Both the position numbers and the translations under genes were made by a program. The notes under the pieces were generated by a model. The model had not been told where the DNA came from. It saw only the letters and a list, made by a program, of their open reading frames with translations, and made no database searches. Shown piece after piece: positions 46,652-57,905 of a stretch of 64,000 bases of DNA; position 1 is the first letter of the stretch, and each line of letters opens with the position of its first letter. Source of the DNA: Megascapheus bottae (taxonomy: Eukaryota > Chordata > Mammalia > Rodentia > Geomyidae); the NCBI GenBank assembly GCA_024803745.1, contig JANJXV010000010.1:32607025-32671024 (forward strand), written 5' to 3'.

Positions 46652-46672
46652 TTCTTTCTTTCTTTCTTTTCT
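46597..46672. repeat. (CTTT)n microsatellite
   Basis: About 75 bp of CTTT units with two TTTT interruptions. Confidence 0.96.
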
Positions 46673-46675
46673 TCT

Positions 46676-46925
46676 TTTTGATATCACTGTGACAAATACC
46701 TGAAAGTTTGAGGAGAAAGGATTTATTTTGACTCAACATTTCCATGGTTCTAGTCTATAGCTGGCTGGCTGCATTGTTTTTGGGCCTGTGGTGAGACAGG
46801 ACACTATGGAGGAAGGGTGTGGTAGAGCAGAGCTGACCACTTTACGGGAGAAGGTAAATAGGTAGTAGCAATAGGTAGGGGCTGTGGACAAGTCACATTT
46901 CCAATGATTTACTTCCTCCAAGTAG
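46676..46925 (+). other. Old dispersed repeat
   Basis: ATCACTGTGACAAATACCTG, GGATTTATTTTGACTCAACA, GGGCCTGTGGTGAGACAGGA and ATGATTTACTTCCTCCAA make the clearest of three similar copies (with 28535-28860 and about 51090-51250). This motif order is common in rodent and other mammal genomes, but I do not assign a name. Confidence 0.5.
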
Positions 46926-46929
46926 CATT

Positions 46930-47192
46930 GTGATTGTTGTTCTTAATGTACTATGTGAAGTTTTATCTTTTTTCCCCTTATGGTTAATCTGACTTTGTTA
47001 CCTGGTGTATTGTACATACGTATATTTGTTTATGTGAAATAGGAAAGGGAAGGGGAGAAAACAAGATGATTGAGAGGGGGTGAGGGGAGGGAAAGGCAGA
47101 CAAAAACATGAGAAGGGGTATCAATGTTTGAGAAGTAATGCACCTACTACCTGACTAACTGTAACCCCTCTATACATTTCCCAGACAATAAA
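46930..47192 (+). mobile_element. LINE-1 type B 3' end
   Basis: TGTTGTTCTTAATGTACTAT, TTGTTACCTGGTGTATTGTA, ACATGAGAAGGGGTATCAAT and CAGACAATAAAAAAAG mark the last 260 bp of a type B L1. I did not find a convincing TSD. Confidence 0.9.
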
Positions 47193-47688
47193 AAAAGATA
47201 GTGTTTTTGTCTCTGGCATAAATTGACAGTGTAAGCTAATCAAAGAGAATGCAAAAAAAAAGTAAGAGAAAACAGTCAATGAGAGGGAATATTTATGTCA
47301 CTGCAAGAAGATGCATCTGCTGTTGGCTTGCTCACAGGTGTTGTTAAATCCACAGGCTTACTGTAATGAAACCCAGTTACCATGGGGGATAATTAACCAG
47401 TCTCAATCTTCTATCAGGTTTTTCTTTTCTTAAACAAGAGATTTGTACTGAATCTTCCCTTCTCTCTCTCCTTCCATCCCTTCTTTGATGCCTTACTCTT
47501 GATCCCTGACTCACATTTACTTTCACAATCTATTAGTTATTTCAGACTGCATTCCCCTTTCCAGTCTTCTTTACACAGTAGATCCTGAGGGCTGTGAACT
47601 CACGAATTTAACACTTCCTTGTAACATTTTCCCCCAATGAATTGTTCTCTGTAGTGCATTCTCTTTAGTGCAGCTACCTTTCTAAGCT
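47193..47688. other. Unassigned intergenic sequence
   Basis: No gene or repeat family recognised. Confidence 0.4.
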
Positions 47689-47729
47689 CCTCCTCCTCCT
47701 CCTCCTCCTCCTCCTCCTCCTCCTCCTCC

Positions 47730-47761
<32 letters not shown>

Positions 47762-47780
47762 CTCCTCCTCCTCTTCTTCC
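47689..47780. repeat. (CTC)n trinucleotide microsatellite
   Basis: About 30 CTC units with CTT interruptions. On the minus strand it reads as an Arg-rich run inside a 77-codon frame, which is a repeat artefact. Confidence 0.97.
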
Positions 47781-49249
47781 CGGCATCATTCTCTGGCTTT
47801 TTGTCTTCTGCGTTCACTTTTCTGTAAGCTCGTTCACCCACGTGGTGTGATGTGTCTGGCACATGGACAATGGCACATTCACCATCATTTCTTGCAGGGA
47901 CTTGCATTTAAAGCACCTGATGTTCTCAAAATCAACATAGATAAAGCGGATGCCCAGAACACTTCTCTTCCCAATCACCTTATTTTTATCTTAGACATCA
48001 CTTACCTCTCCTAGTCAATGTGTCTTTATACAAAAGAAAAATTTAACAAATAGAAAACTGAAGTCATTGTCTTTTCTCCATGGATATTTGTCTTCTGTGT
48101 AAACCCTGATCTTGGCCTGTTCTGTAATCTAATAGGAACCTCTAGGTCTGCATGAACTCCACAGCCTCTACTCTTTCTTCCTCTACTTGGTTTGCATATG
48201 ATTCATCTCCACTGAGAAATCTTATCCATTTTCAAGGCCCGGCTCAAATCTCATATGGAGCTCTGGTCCAGAATTACTTTCACTTGACATTTCCCTATGC
48301 CCTTTTCACATGTGAAGGTCTTCACTGGTTGAAGTACTTTCTCATACATATCTCTCCATACAATAATGAGTCCTCAGAGAACTCAATCTAAGTTGGATTC
48401 AGCTTTCTAATTCCTTCAGAGCTCTCAGATAACACTGGTTAAATCTTGTTTTAATCAAAACCCATGAAGACTTCTGGGCATAGAGGTACAGAATAACCAG
48501 ACTGATTCTTAATCATTTTGGAGGTTCTCCCCACCTTTCAGTTAACTGTCAATGAATGATGATTTAGCAAAATTAAAATGCATTAAACACAGCTAATAAC
48601 ATAAAAGGGGATATCATGTCTACAGACACAAAAGCACACATTCACACCTCAGTAACTCATCTTTTTAACTTGCTCTATACCCGTCCTCTGATTAACCAGA
48701 CAAAGTTATAAGAGCAAAACTTGCCATCACACCACAGAGAATACGTGACCAAATTGACAATCGGGGTTAGAATAAATATTGGCTGCCAGAGACTGCCAAC
48801 AAATGTGTTCATTCTTCCAGATCACTTATAAGGAAGGTTCTGAGGACAGATTGAAACTTGTGTCTTAGCTGTCATTATGAAAGGCATGACTGATTACTGT
48901 GCTAAGCCCAGGATTCTGAGCAGGAATTCTCTGACACTTCTCTGTAGGGTGGGCTCCAAGCTAACTGTGAAATCTATCGTCTTTTTCTTTCTCTTCTCCC
49001 CAGGGCTGCCCAGAGTTTGTTTTCCAGCTCTTTATTTTCCTTTGAAACCTATGCAAGATTTCTTCTTCAAATAGTAGCTGAAAAGGGTTAAGAATACAGG
49101 AAAGAAAATATTGGAAGTATGCCAAAACTCAAGTAAAAATAATATATAAGTCAAAAAAGTATTCCAAGAGTATTTCAAGGCTAATCACAGAGGAGCAGTC
49201 ACTTGCCTCTTTAACAATTTCTTGTGGTTTTCACCTCCGTATTTCTTGT
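47781..49249. other. Unassigned intergenic sequence
   Basis: No gene or repeat family recognised. Confidence 0.4.
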
Positions 49250-50138
49250 GTTTTTTTTTTTTATTTGCCAGTCCTGGGCCTTGAACTCAGGGCCTGAGCT
49301 CTGTCCTTGGGCTTTTTCAAGGCTAGAGCTCTACCACTTGAGCCACAGCACCATACATTTTTATTGTAATTAATAGAAGGGTTTCATTAAATTCACCAGA
49401 TAGAAGATGCATTACTTCACAAACATTAATACCCTTTCTCATGTGTTGGTCCCCATTTCCCTCCCCCCACCCCCACCCCTCATCTTGTTTTCCCCCCTTC
49501 CCTATCCTATTTCAAATAAACAAATAAGCATATCAGATAACAAGGAAAAATACTGTAACAATATGAGATAACCAAGGGACAGCAAAAGAGATGAGAGATA
49601 ACATAGTACATTACAGACAACAATCACTCATTATATGGCTTTTGTTTCTATATCCTGGAGGTCTTTCATTTAGTGTCATCCTATATGGCCTTATGTATCT
49701 AGGTTTTGCTCTATTGTAAATCTCTGCTAGGAGAGCCCAAGGTTTCTACTGATTATGACAAATGAAGGAAACCATTGAACCTATGTTCCTTTGAGTCTGG
49801 CTTACTTCACTTAATATGATTTTTTAAGTCTTTCCATTTCCTTACAAATGGGGCATTGACATTCTTTCTGATGACAGCATAGAATTCCACTGTGTATAAA
49901 TACTAGGTCTTGTCAGTCCAATCATCATCAACTGAGGGGCATCTGGTTTTGTTCCATATCTTTGCTATGGTAAATAGTGCTGCAATGAACATCGTAGTGC
50001 TAGTGGATTCATTATGTCCTTGTTTCTTGATGAATGGGTAAATGTTCTGGTTTTTTTCTATGTATGTGGTACAAAGGAATCCAACCTGGGTCTTTGTGCA
50101 TGCTAGGCAATCACTCTACCACCAGGTAAAGTCCTGGC
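49250..50138 (-). mobile_element. ID-like SINE split by an L1 3' end
   Basis: SINE part 1 is 49250-49354 (poly(T) to CACAGCACCAT). SINE part 2 is 50044-50138 (TTCTGGTTTTTTTCTATGTA to CTGGCCCC). The two parts continue one another almost exactly at the CACCACTTCTGG site of the SINE. Confidence 0.88.
49355..50043 (-). mobile_element. LINE-1 type B 3' end inside a SINE
   Basis: Type B 3' UTR and last part of ORF2 on the minus strand (TTTTTATTGTAATTAATAGA, CCCAAGGTTTCTACTGATTA, TTCCATATCTTTGCTATGGT). I cannot find a TSD between the two SINE parts; at most a few bases of the SINE are lost. This differs from other L1 copies in the window. Confidence 0.9.
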
Positions 50139-50438
50139 CCCATATTTCTAATTAGTATATACTTCTAGATATGTTTGCTTCTTGATCTTAAATATTATCA
50201 ATTGTTTTTCTGTTTAATTTAGGTCACTTAAAACTATTCTTCCCCCTTCTCCCCCTTCCAAGAACATACCTGTTTGTGACATCTGAAAGTTGTTATATCA
50301 TAATCATGGGGGAAAAATAGATTGTGTTTTCATTAGTATAGCAATTTCAATATTAGTTCATTCATTATAGTAACTTTTCATTTTGTCAACATTTTCTTTA
50401 CACAAAGATTAAAAATTTCTCATTAAAAATAAGGATTA
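50139..50438. other. Unassigned intergenic sequence
   Basis: Nothing recognised. Confidence 0.4.
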
Positions 50439-50675
50439 TCCAGGCGAGATGGCTCACGCCTGTAATCCTAATTACTCAGGAAGCTGAGATCTGAGGATTA
50501 AGGTTCAAAGCAAGCCTGACCACAAAAGAACCTGAGACTCATCTCCAATTAACCTCTAGAAAATGGGAAGTGGAGCTTGGCTAAAGGGTAGGGTGGTAGC
50601 CTTGAGCTGAAGAGCTCAGGGACAGCACCCAGGCCGAGTTCAAACCCCAAGACCTCCCTCCCTCCCCCCCCAAAA
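50439..50675 (+). mobile_element. Dimeric 7SL/ID-like SINE, full length
   Basis: CAGGCGAGATGGCTCACGCC head, ATTACTCAGGAAGCTGAGAT, then the ID-like half AGCCTTGAGCTGAAGAGCTC and a C/A-rich tail. Flanks AAGGATTA at 50431-50438 and 50676-50683 are a short TSD. Confidence 0.92.
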
Positions 50676-50692
50676 AAGGATTAATAGACTTA

Positions 50693-50765
50693 CCAGGTGC
50701 TGGTAGCTCAAGTCTATAATCCTAGCTACTCAGGAAGCTGACAACTGAGGAACACAGTTGGAAAT
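50693..50765 (+). mobile_element. Degraded 7SL-like SINE fragment
   Basis: GCTGGTAGCTCAAGTCTATA and ATCCTAGCTACTCAGGAAGC match the 7SL-like half only. Confidence 0.7.
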
Positions 50766-51306
50766 TATACCCTCCTCAACCCCCAACTAATCTCTGAAGT
50801 CAATTGCAACCTTCAGGCTGATAGAATGTTCTGAAGGTCAGCTGTCAATACTGTTCCAGTCTACTTTGACTTTGATTCTGAAACTTTCTTTTGCCTCCCT
50901 TAGGTGAGATTCTCTATTACTTGCTGAATTCCTTATTTTGTTTTTTCTTGAGTTTTCTCCTCATTTGGGGACACATATCTTCCTGTAGCCTCCAAAGAAA
51001 GATACATAGGAAGGAAATTCTTTCAGAGTTTGTCTGCCTTAAAGTTTCAATTTTATCTCATATTTCATGCATGATAGTCTTCCTGGATGTCTTTGTCTAT
51101 TTTTCTGTGGTTATAGCAAGATACTTGAATGCTCAAAATTTTGTTTAGATCATGGTTTTGGAGATTGAAGGTCCAAGATTAGATGGCCTCTGGCAAGGGC
51201 ACTTCCTGTTCAGTGTCACAACATGGTAGAGAAACAGGAAAAAAGCCAGCTAAGGTATATGGACCAAGTGTGTGGATGGTTTTACTTTACAGCAACCCAT
51301 TCTTTT
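50766..51306. other. Unassigned, with an old dispersed repeat copy
   Basis: About 51090-51250 (TTTTTCTGTGGTTATAGCAA, TTAGATCATGGTTTTGGAG, CACAACATGGTAGAG) is a diverged copy of the repeat at 46676-46925. The remainder is unassigned. Confidence 0.4.
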
Positions 51307-51536
51307 CTTTTTTCATTGGTTATGGGGCTTGAAATCAGGGCCTGGGCACTGTCCTTGAGTCTCTGTGCTCAAAGCTAGTATTCTACCACTTGAGCTATAG
51401 CATTACTTCCTGGTTTTGAATGGTTAATTGAAGATAAGAGTCTCACCGGGACTTTTCTGCCCAGGCTGGCTTCAGACCTCTAACCTCAGATCTCAGCCTC
51501 CTTTAGGATTAGTGGCATAAGCCACCAGTGCCCAGT
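51307..51536 (-). mobile_element. Dimeric 7SL/ID-like SINE
   Basis: TTATGGGGCTTGAAATCAGG, TTCTACCACTTGAGCTATAG, GGTTAATTGAAGATAAGAGT, CAGATCTCAGCCTCCTTTAG and AAGCCACCAGTGCCCAG give the full dimer on the minus strand. Confidence 0.92.
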
Positions 51537-51627
51537 ATAACTCATTAATCTTGTGTTGATTTGAATAAAAATCTAAACACAGGTCAGTGCTATAAACAAA
51601 CATCCTGTAAGAAAGAGGACTCAGCAA

Positions 51628-52387
51628 GTATGGTGGTTCCTCAAAAGACTAAACATAGAACTTCCCTACGACCCAGCAATTCCACTACTTGGCATTTACC
51701 CTATCGTCCAGCAACAAGGACATACTAAATCCACTAGCACAACGATGTTCATTGCAGCACTATTTACCATAGCAAAGATGTGGAACAAACCTAGTTGATG
51801 AGTGGATTAACAAGATGTGGTATTTATACACAATGGAATTCTATGCTGCTGTCAGAATGACATTACCCCATTTGTAAGGAAATGGAAAGACTTAGAAAAA
51901 AATCATATTAAGTGAAGTCAGCCAGACTCAAAGGAACATAGGCTCAATAGTCTCCCTCATTTGTCATGATCAGTAGAAATCTTGGGCTCTCCTAACAGAG
52001 AGTTACAATAGAGCAAAACCTAGACACATAAGGCCATTTAGTATGATGCTAAATGAAAGGACCTCCAGGATACAGAAACAAAAGCCATATAATGAGTGAT
52101 TGTTGTCCTTAATGTACTGTTATTTCTCATCTCTTTTGCTGTCCCTTGGTTATCTCATATTGTTACAGTATTTTTCCTTGTTATCTGATATTTTGTATAT
52201 ATGCTTATTTGTTTATTTGAAATAGGATAGGGAAGGGAGGAAAACAAGATGAGAGGTGGGAGAAGGGGAAGGGAAATGGAGACCAAGACATAAGAAAGGG
52301 TTTCAATGTTTGTGAAGTAATGCATCTTCTATCTGATGTATATAATGAAACCCTTCTATTAATTACAATAAAACATATATGAAAAAA
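51628..52387 (+). mobile_element. LINE-1 type B 3' end with TSD
   Basis: About 760 bp: the ORF2 C-terminus (CGACCCAGCAATTCCACTAC, AATTCTATGCTGCTGTCAGA) and 3' UTR, ending in AATAAAACATATATG and an A run. TSD AGAGGACTCAGCAA (51614-51627) against AGAGGGCTCAGCAA (52388-52401), 13 of 14. Confidence 0.94.
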
Positions 52388-52401
52388 AGAGGGCTCAGCA
52401 A

Positions 52402-54372
52402 ACATCGAAAATTACAACTTTCAAATGCATTCTTGAGTTTGCAGGAACTGAGACATGCTTGAATTAATGACTTCCAAAATTGCTACGTAATATTTATTTC
52501 CAAGAATAAGAAATGCTGTGGCCTTTGTATTCAGCCAAATCAGATTTTTGGGTTTTGTTTTTGTGTTTTTTGTGTGTGAAAGTGAGAAAAGCTTTGGGCT
52601 GGCTAATGGTAGTGGTATACCAGAGGTGGAAAAGACCCCATTCTGGTAGCTTTTGTAAAAGAGAAAAATTACATCCATTTGAATTGAAGCATTTGAGAAA
52701 TTAGGGGATGGTTTTAGAACATTTATTTATCTAATTAATTACACAGTGTGCATTTTTCTATTCATGTCCAGGTACTCGTCACTGTCACCAATGCAGACAG
52801 ATTACCTGTCTCATAGAACTTTAAGTAGAAGTAATCCTAAACTATTAATTATCTATTCTTTGTCTTCCTAACAAGTTGTGCCTCTCAAATCTAGATTCGT
52901 ATTAAGAGAAGATTTTTGAAAGCATATTAAAGAGGAATAAATGATGGAGATTCCATTCATCATCAGATTGAGCTAAAGGAATGAAATTGCTTAACGTATC
53001 AATACAGGGGAATAATCATCTTCATCATGATGATAATGATGAATTATAAGCAGTAGGATTAGTTGTAATTAATAGTATAAATGAGTTTGATTTTGAAATG
53101 TCAATCTTAAGTAACAGCTCCCTATTTCCACCAGATTGAGCCTAAGCAACAAACATGTGGTCTCTGTGGGCAAATATACTTAGTTAACTTCTCAGCTCCT
53201 GGTTGTAGCATTGAAGGAGTAATTATATTCCCTGTAAAGTCCAGTTTCACCCCACAGCATCACCCATTATCCAAACTTGCCCTTACTTATGGCATGATGC
53301 ATGAAATTTCTGTCTTTTGCTGATGTCTATTTGTGCAAATTGAAAGTGCTAGGATCCACATTGATATATTTCCATGGAAGGGTACCCAACCTGAAGAAGA
53401 AAACTGCAATCTTATTTGGCTTTCACAGTAAGTAACTATTCTGTGCTAAAGAGATGGAAGATGCTAATAATAGCAATACATTAAACAGCTTGAAAATTAT
53501 AAAGAAGAGAGATGGGACAGCTTGCAGCTTCTCTGAGTGGATGTGTGTGTATATGATGTGTGTGCACATGCATGTGCATGGATAAGTTAAGTGTTAGTGT
53601 CACAAATATTAAATTATTTAATTAGGCAGCACAAGATTAAGCCCAAAAAATGGGCTAATCTGACACATCATTTCACAGATGGGATTTTTGGAATTCTTGC
53701 AGGAGTTCTCCAGCACAACAAAAATGCCATTAACTTTTACTGCAGCTTGTCTGAGATTGAAGTAGGAACCAACTAATAGTTCAAGGGAGAGCAGGGGTGA
53801 TGAGAAGGTAAAAGTCATGTTCTTGAGCAATGATTATGCTTTTGTAACTTACTTTGCTTCTTTCCTAAATTCTCTTTAGATAAACAAATAAGCTATCTCA
53901 AACTAATCACTTGACAATAACATCTCCAATTTATACAGTACTGTTTTGGTGGATAACCTCTAAAAATAAGTAGATGCAATGCATTATTAATATTATTTTT
54001 ATGTGCAATTTATTATTCACATGTCTGTTATTATATATTAAACAGTGTAAATGCTCTACATGTTCAACAATTGGGAAATGAGATGTATAAACTGGGACAT
54101 TTCCACATAATGAAATATTATTGGGCTATTAAATGACGTGAACAAAGAGACTGTAATGACAAATGAAGCAATTGTTATGTTAAGTAAATAGATTAAATTA
54201 CAAAATTGTTTATACACTCTAATCTTTATGAGGTATCTACAGGGGGAAAAATGAAGAGAAGGAAACATCATAAAATGTTGACATTATTTGTCTCTCAGGG
54301 AGAAGATGTGGATATTAGTTTAGTTTTTATTTAGTTTTCTTTTTTCTTTCTATTTTATTCATATGTTCTGCC
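52402..54372. other. Unassigned intergenic sequence
   Basis: No gene or named repeat in about 2 kb. A GTGTGT/GCATG run lies near 53543-53580. Confidence 0.4.
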
Positions 54373-54388
54373 ACAATGATAGTTTTAT

Positions 54389-54662
54389 TTTTTTTAGTTT
54401 TTTAAAAGAATTTATTAACATTGATTTTACATCATATATCAATTGACATATTTAACAAACAAGTATTCAAGAAGGGAACCTCTATATACAATCACTGGCA
54501 CTTAGATTTTAGAACATAATTAAAATTAGGCTGAGGGTTTGTATGTCATAGAGACATACTAATCCATGTAATAAGACAGTATGTCTATAGAGTCATAGAA
54601 TTTTATGTCTATGTAGGTGTGTTTATATTTCCAATACCATGACCATAGCATTAGGTATGCAA
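54389..54662 (-). mobile_element. LINE-1 type A 3' UTR part of a chimeric insertion
   Basis: It matches 3031-3305 closely over the whole length, up to CATAGCATTAGGTATGCAA, where it stops and type B poly(T) begins. Its outer flank ACAATGATAGTTTTAT (54373-54388) pairs with the far end of the type B L1 and not with any site at its own inner edge. Confidence 0.92.
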
Positions 54663-56718
54663 CTTTTTTCATATATTTTTTATTGTAATGAATAGAAGAG
54701 TTACATTATATTCATCAGATACAAGGCACATTACTTCACAAATATTGATACCTTTTCTTATGTCCTGTTTCCCAATTCCCCCCCACAACTTGATTTCCCC
54801 CCTTCCCTCTCCTATTTCAAACAACCAATTAAGCATATATAAAATATGTCAGATAACAAGGTGAAATATTGTAATAATATGTGATAATGAAGGGACAGTA
54901 AAAGAGATGAGAGATAACATAGTACAAGGACAACAATTACTTATTATATTACTTTTGTCTCTGTATCCTGGAGGTCCTTACATTTAGTGTCATGCTATAT
55001 GGCCTTATGCATCTAGATTTTGTTCTATTGTGAATCTCTGCTAGGAGAGCCCAAGGTTCCTACTGATTATGACAAATGAGGAAGACTATTGGTCCTATAT
55101 TCCTTTGAGTCTGGCTTACTTCACTTAATATGATTTTTTCTAAGTCATTCCATTTCCTCAAAAATGGGGTGATGTCATTCTTTCTGACAGCAGCATAGAA
55201 TTCCATTGTGTATGAATACCAGATGTTGTTGATCCACTCATCAACTGAGGGACATCTGGGTTGGTTCCATATCTTTGCTATGGTGAATAGTGCTGCAATG
55301 AACATTGTTGTGCGAGTGGATTTAGTATGTCCCTGTTTCTGGATGGTTGGGTAAATGCCAAGTAGTGGAATTGCTGGATCATAGGGGAGTTCTATGTTTA
55401 GCCTTTTGAGGCACTGCCATACTGCTTTCCATAGTGGTTGGATGAGTTTACACTCCCACCAACAGTGTAGTAGGGATCCCTCCTGGCCACATCCCCTCCA
55501 GCATCTGTTGTTATTAGTTTTCCTGATCCTGGCCATTCTAACTGGAGTGAGGTGGAAGCTTAAAGTTGTTTTGATTTGCATTTCTTTTATGACCAGAGAT
55601 GTCGAGCATTTCTTCATGTGTCTATAGGCCATTTTTGTTTCTTCTTCAGAGAAGACTCTCTTTAAGTCTTTGGCCCATTTTTTAATGGGATGGTTGTTAC
55701 TTTGGAGATTAGTTTTGGAGTGATTCAATTTTTTGAGCAGTTGATATATTTTAGATATGGGGCCTTTGTCTGCTGTATGGTTGGTGAAGATCTTCTCCCA
55801 CTCTGTAGGCTTCCTATTTAGTTTACTAGCTATCTCCTTTGCCATACAAAAGCTGTGCAGTTTAATGCAATCCCACTTATCCAGCCTTTCTCTGATTTGT
55901 TGTGTTTCTTGGTCCTTATTAAGAGAGTTTCAACCTGTGCCAAGGAGGCCTAGTGTATCTCCTATTCCTTCTTGTAAAGTTTTCAGTGTGTCAGCTTTTA
56001 CCTCCAGGTCTTTGATCCATTTGGAGTTAATCCTGGTGCAGGGTGACAAAGATGGATCCTATTTTAGTTTTCTGCAGGTACTTAACCAGTTCTGCCAGCA
56101 CCACTTGTTGAAGAGGCTATCTTTCTTCCATTCTATTTTTTGGCTTCCTTATCAAAGATTAGCTGGCCATACGTCTGTGGGTTAATATCTGGGCCCTCAG
56201 TTCTATTCCATTGGTCTTCAGGCCTGTTCTTGTGCCAGTACCAAGCTGTTTTGATAATTATAGCTCTGTAATAGAGTCTAAAGTTTGGTATTGAAATTCC
56301 TCCTGTGCTGTTCTTTCTGCTAAGAAGTGTTTTTGCTATACGGAGTCTTTTATTGTTCCATATGAAATTTTGGATTGCTTCTATTTCTTTAAAGAATGCC
56401 ATTGGGATGTTGATGGGTATTGCATTGAATTTGTAGACAGCCCTTGGCAAGATTGTCATTTTCACGATGTTGATTCTTCCAATCCAGGAGCATGGGAGGT
56501 TTTTCCATTTCCTCAGTTCTGCTTTAATTTCCTTATTCAAGTTGTTATAGTTTTCATCAAAAAGGTCCTTTACATTCTTAGTTAATTCCTAGGTAGTTTA
56601 TTTTCTTTGAGGCTATTGCAAAGGGAGTTGCTTTCCAGATTGTTACCTAGTTCCTCTCACTGTTGGCATATAGGAAGGCAGTTGATTTTTGAGGGTTAAT
56701 TTTATACCCTGCTATCTT
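54663..56718 (-). mobile_element. LINE-1 type B, 5'-truncated, joined to type A 3' end
   Basis: Type B from its own A-rich end (poly(T) at 54663-54682 on the plus strand) to a truncated 5' end at 56718. The right TSD ACAATGCTAGTTTTAT (56719-56734) matches 54373-54388 at 15 of 16, so types A and B are enclosed by one TSD. Confidence 0.93.
55060..56718 (-). pseudogene. L1 ORF2 C-terminal remnant, long open part
   Basis: An uninterrupted 261-codon C-terminal piece (55060-55845) has KTNLQSNNHPIKKWAKDLKR, a cysteine motif in [36 protein letters not shown] and the ORF2 end YTMEFYAAVRKNDITPFLRK. A second open piece at 56133-56540 holds [20 protein letters not shown] and [16 protein letters not shown]. 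The stretch between them (55846-56132) is out of frame. The reverse-transcriptase active site lies beyond the truncation, so this is not functional. The long open frame suggests a fairly young copy. Confidence 0.93.
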
Positions 56719-56734
56719 ACAATGCTAGTTTTAT

Positions 56735-57180
56735 AATCTCAATCCAAACTGAAAATGTTATTTAAGTCCCATTTCAATTATTCATAAAATGTCAGTGGAA
56801 ACTTCAATTAGCAGTCCCTATTCTATTTGGTTATTGAAAACAGCTCCAATACCAGGCAATTTTTGTGTTTTCAATAAAAGTGGTTTGTTCAAAACACACA
56901 AAAAAAGTAAGTTTGAATGACTGCCTTTTACTCACATTCCATTCAGGACACAGGCCTTGAGAGTGATGGCAAAGGCACCCATGGAAGATACCCTTCTATG
57001 TGTTGCTCAGGAACACCCATGCCCTGCCCCTCCTTCTGCACCATCTTCCCTAATGGTCCTTCCTTTGGGGTCTTCCCAGAAGTGGAGCTGCTCACATGGT
57101 AGAGCACTGTCTTCGAAGGAAGTCTTCTGTCACTGGATGCATGTGAGATTTACCGAAGCTTTCCTTTAAAGAGAGGAGAT
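56735..57180. other. Unassigned, with a short SINE-like fragment
   Basis: About 57076-57125 (AGAAGTGGAGCTGCTCACAT, GGTAGAGCACTGTCTTCGAA) looks like a scrap of the second tRNA-like half of the ID-like SINE. Nothing else is recognised. Confidence 0.4.
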
Positions 57181-57905
57181 CTTCACTTAGGGTCCTTGAC
57201 TTCCATCAGAGAATAAGAATTCCTGGACAAGTCAAGGGGGTAAGAAAATTGGGCAAAGCTTTATTGAGTAAGAGAACAAGCAAGCAAGCAGACAAACAGA
57301 CAAAAGCAGACAAACAAGCAGAAGGTCGGGGCGCAATCTAGTAGAGTGTGGTTAGTCTCACAGGGAGACAGACACACAGCTGTTGGAGAATTTATAGGGT
57401 AAAGGCAGGAAGTCTGACTTCAAAGTTATATAAAGATAGGTGTTTTGTCTTTGCTCTAATCACACCCGGTGTTACTTTCTGAGTTTTCAGGTAAGAATGC
57501 ATCCTGCCATAGAACAGATCCATAGGCCTGTAATCCTAGCCTCTCAGGAGGCTGAGATCTGAGGATCAAGGTTCAAAGCCAGTGCAGGAACAAAAGGACC
57601 TGAGACTTTTATATCCAATTAACTTCTAGAAAATGGGAAGTGGGGCTAGGCTCAAGGGTAGGGTGGTAGCCTTGAGCTGAAGAGCTCAGGGACAGTTCTC
57701 AGGCCTAGAGTCCAAGCCCTATGGCCCACAATAAATAAATAAATCCATGCTACAGATATATCCAGCTATCTGCATTTTGGACATAAGATTGCTTCAGCTT
57801 GGGGAAATAATTTTGTCAGGAAGGCATACATCCTTGGATGTTAGACAAGTGCTACTTCTTGGGGTGAAGAATGCATCCCTCAGGGACACATCTAAAGTAA
57901 AGCTG
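57181..57905 (-). other. Possible LTR, split by a SINE
   Basis: On the minus strand an AATAAAGCTTTGCCCAATTT signal at about 57252-57271 looks like the polyadenylation region of an LTR. Sequence on the other side of the SINE at 57524-57735 could be its continuation. I found no LTR ends, no TSD and no viral genes. Confidence 0.3.
57524..57735 (+). mobile_element. Dimeric 7SL/ID-like SINE, 5'-shortened
   Basis: AGGCCTGTAATCCTAGCCTC, TCAGGAGGCTGAGATCTGAG and the ID-like half AGCCTTGAGCTGAAGAGCTC, with an (AAAT)n tail. The first 20 or so bases of the 7SL-like head are missing. Confidence 0.9.

Noticed and set aside
47674..47907. 77-codon frame with a long arginine run, like a nucleic-acid-binding tail
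   Set aside because: The arginine run is the (CTC)n microsatellite read on the minus strand; the unique part has no recognised motif.
55757..56185. 142-codon plus-strand frame that recurs at 40911-41318 with similar sequence
   Set aside because: It is the antisense of L1 ORF2 in both places; the likeness reflects the shared L1 and not a gene family.
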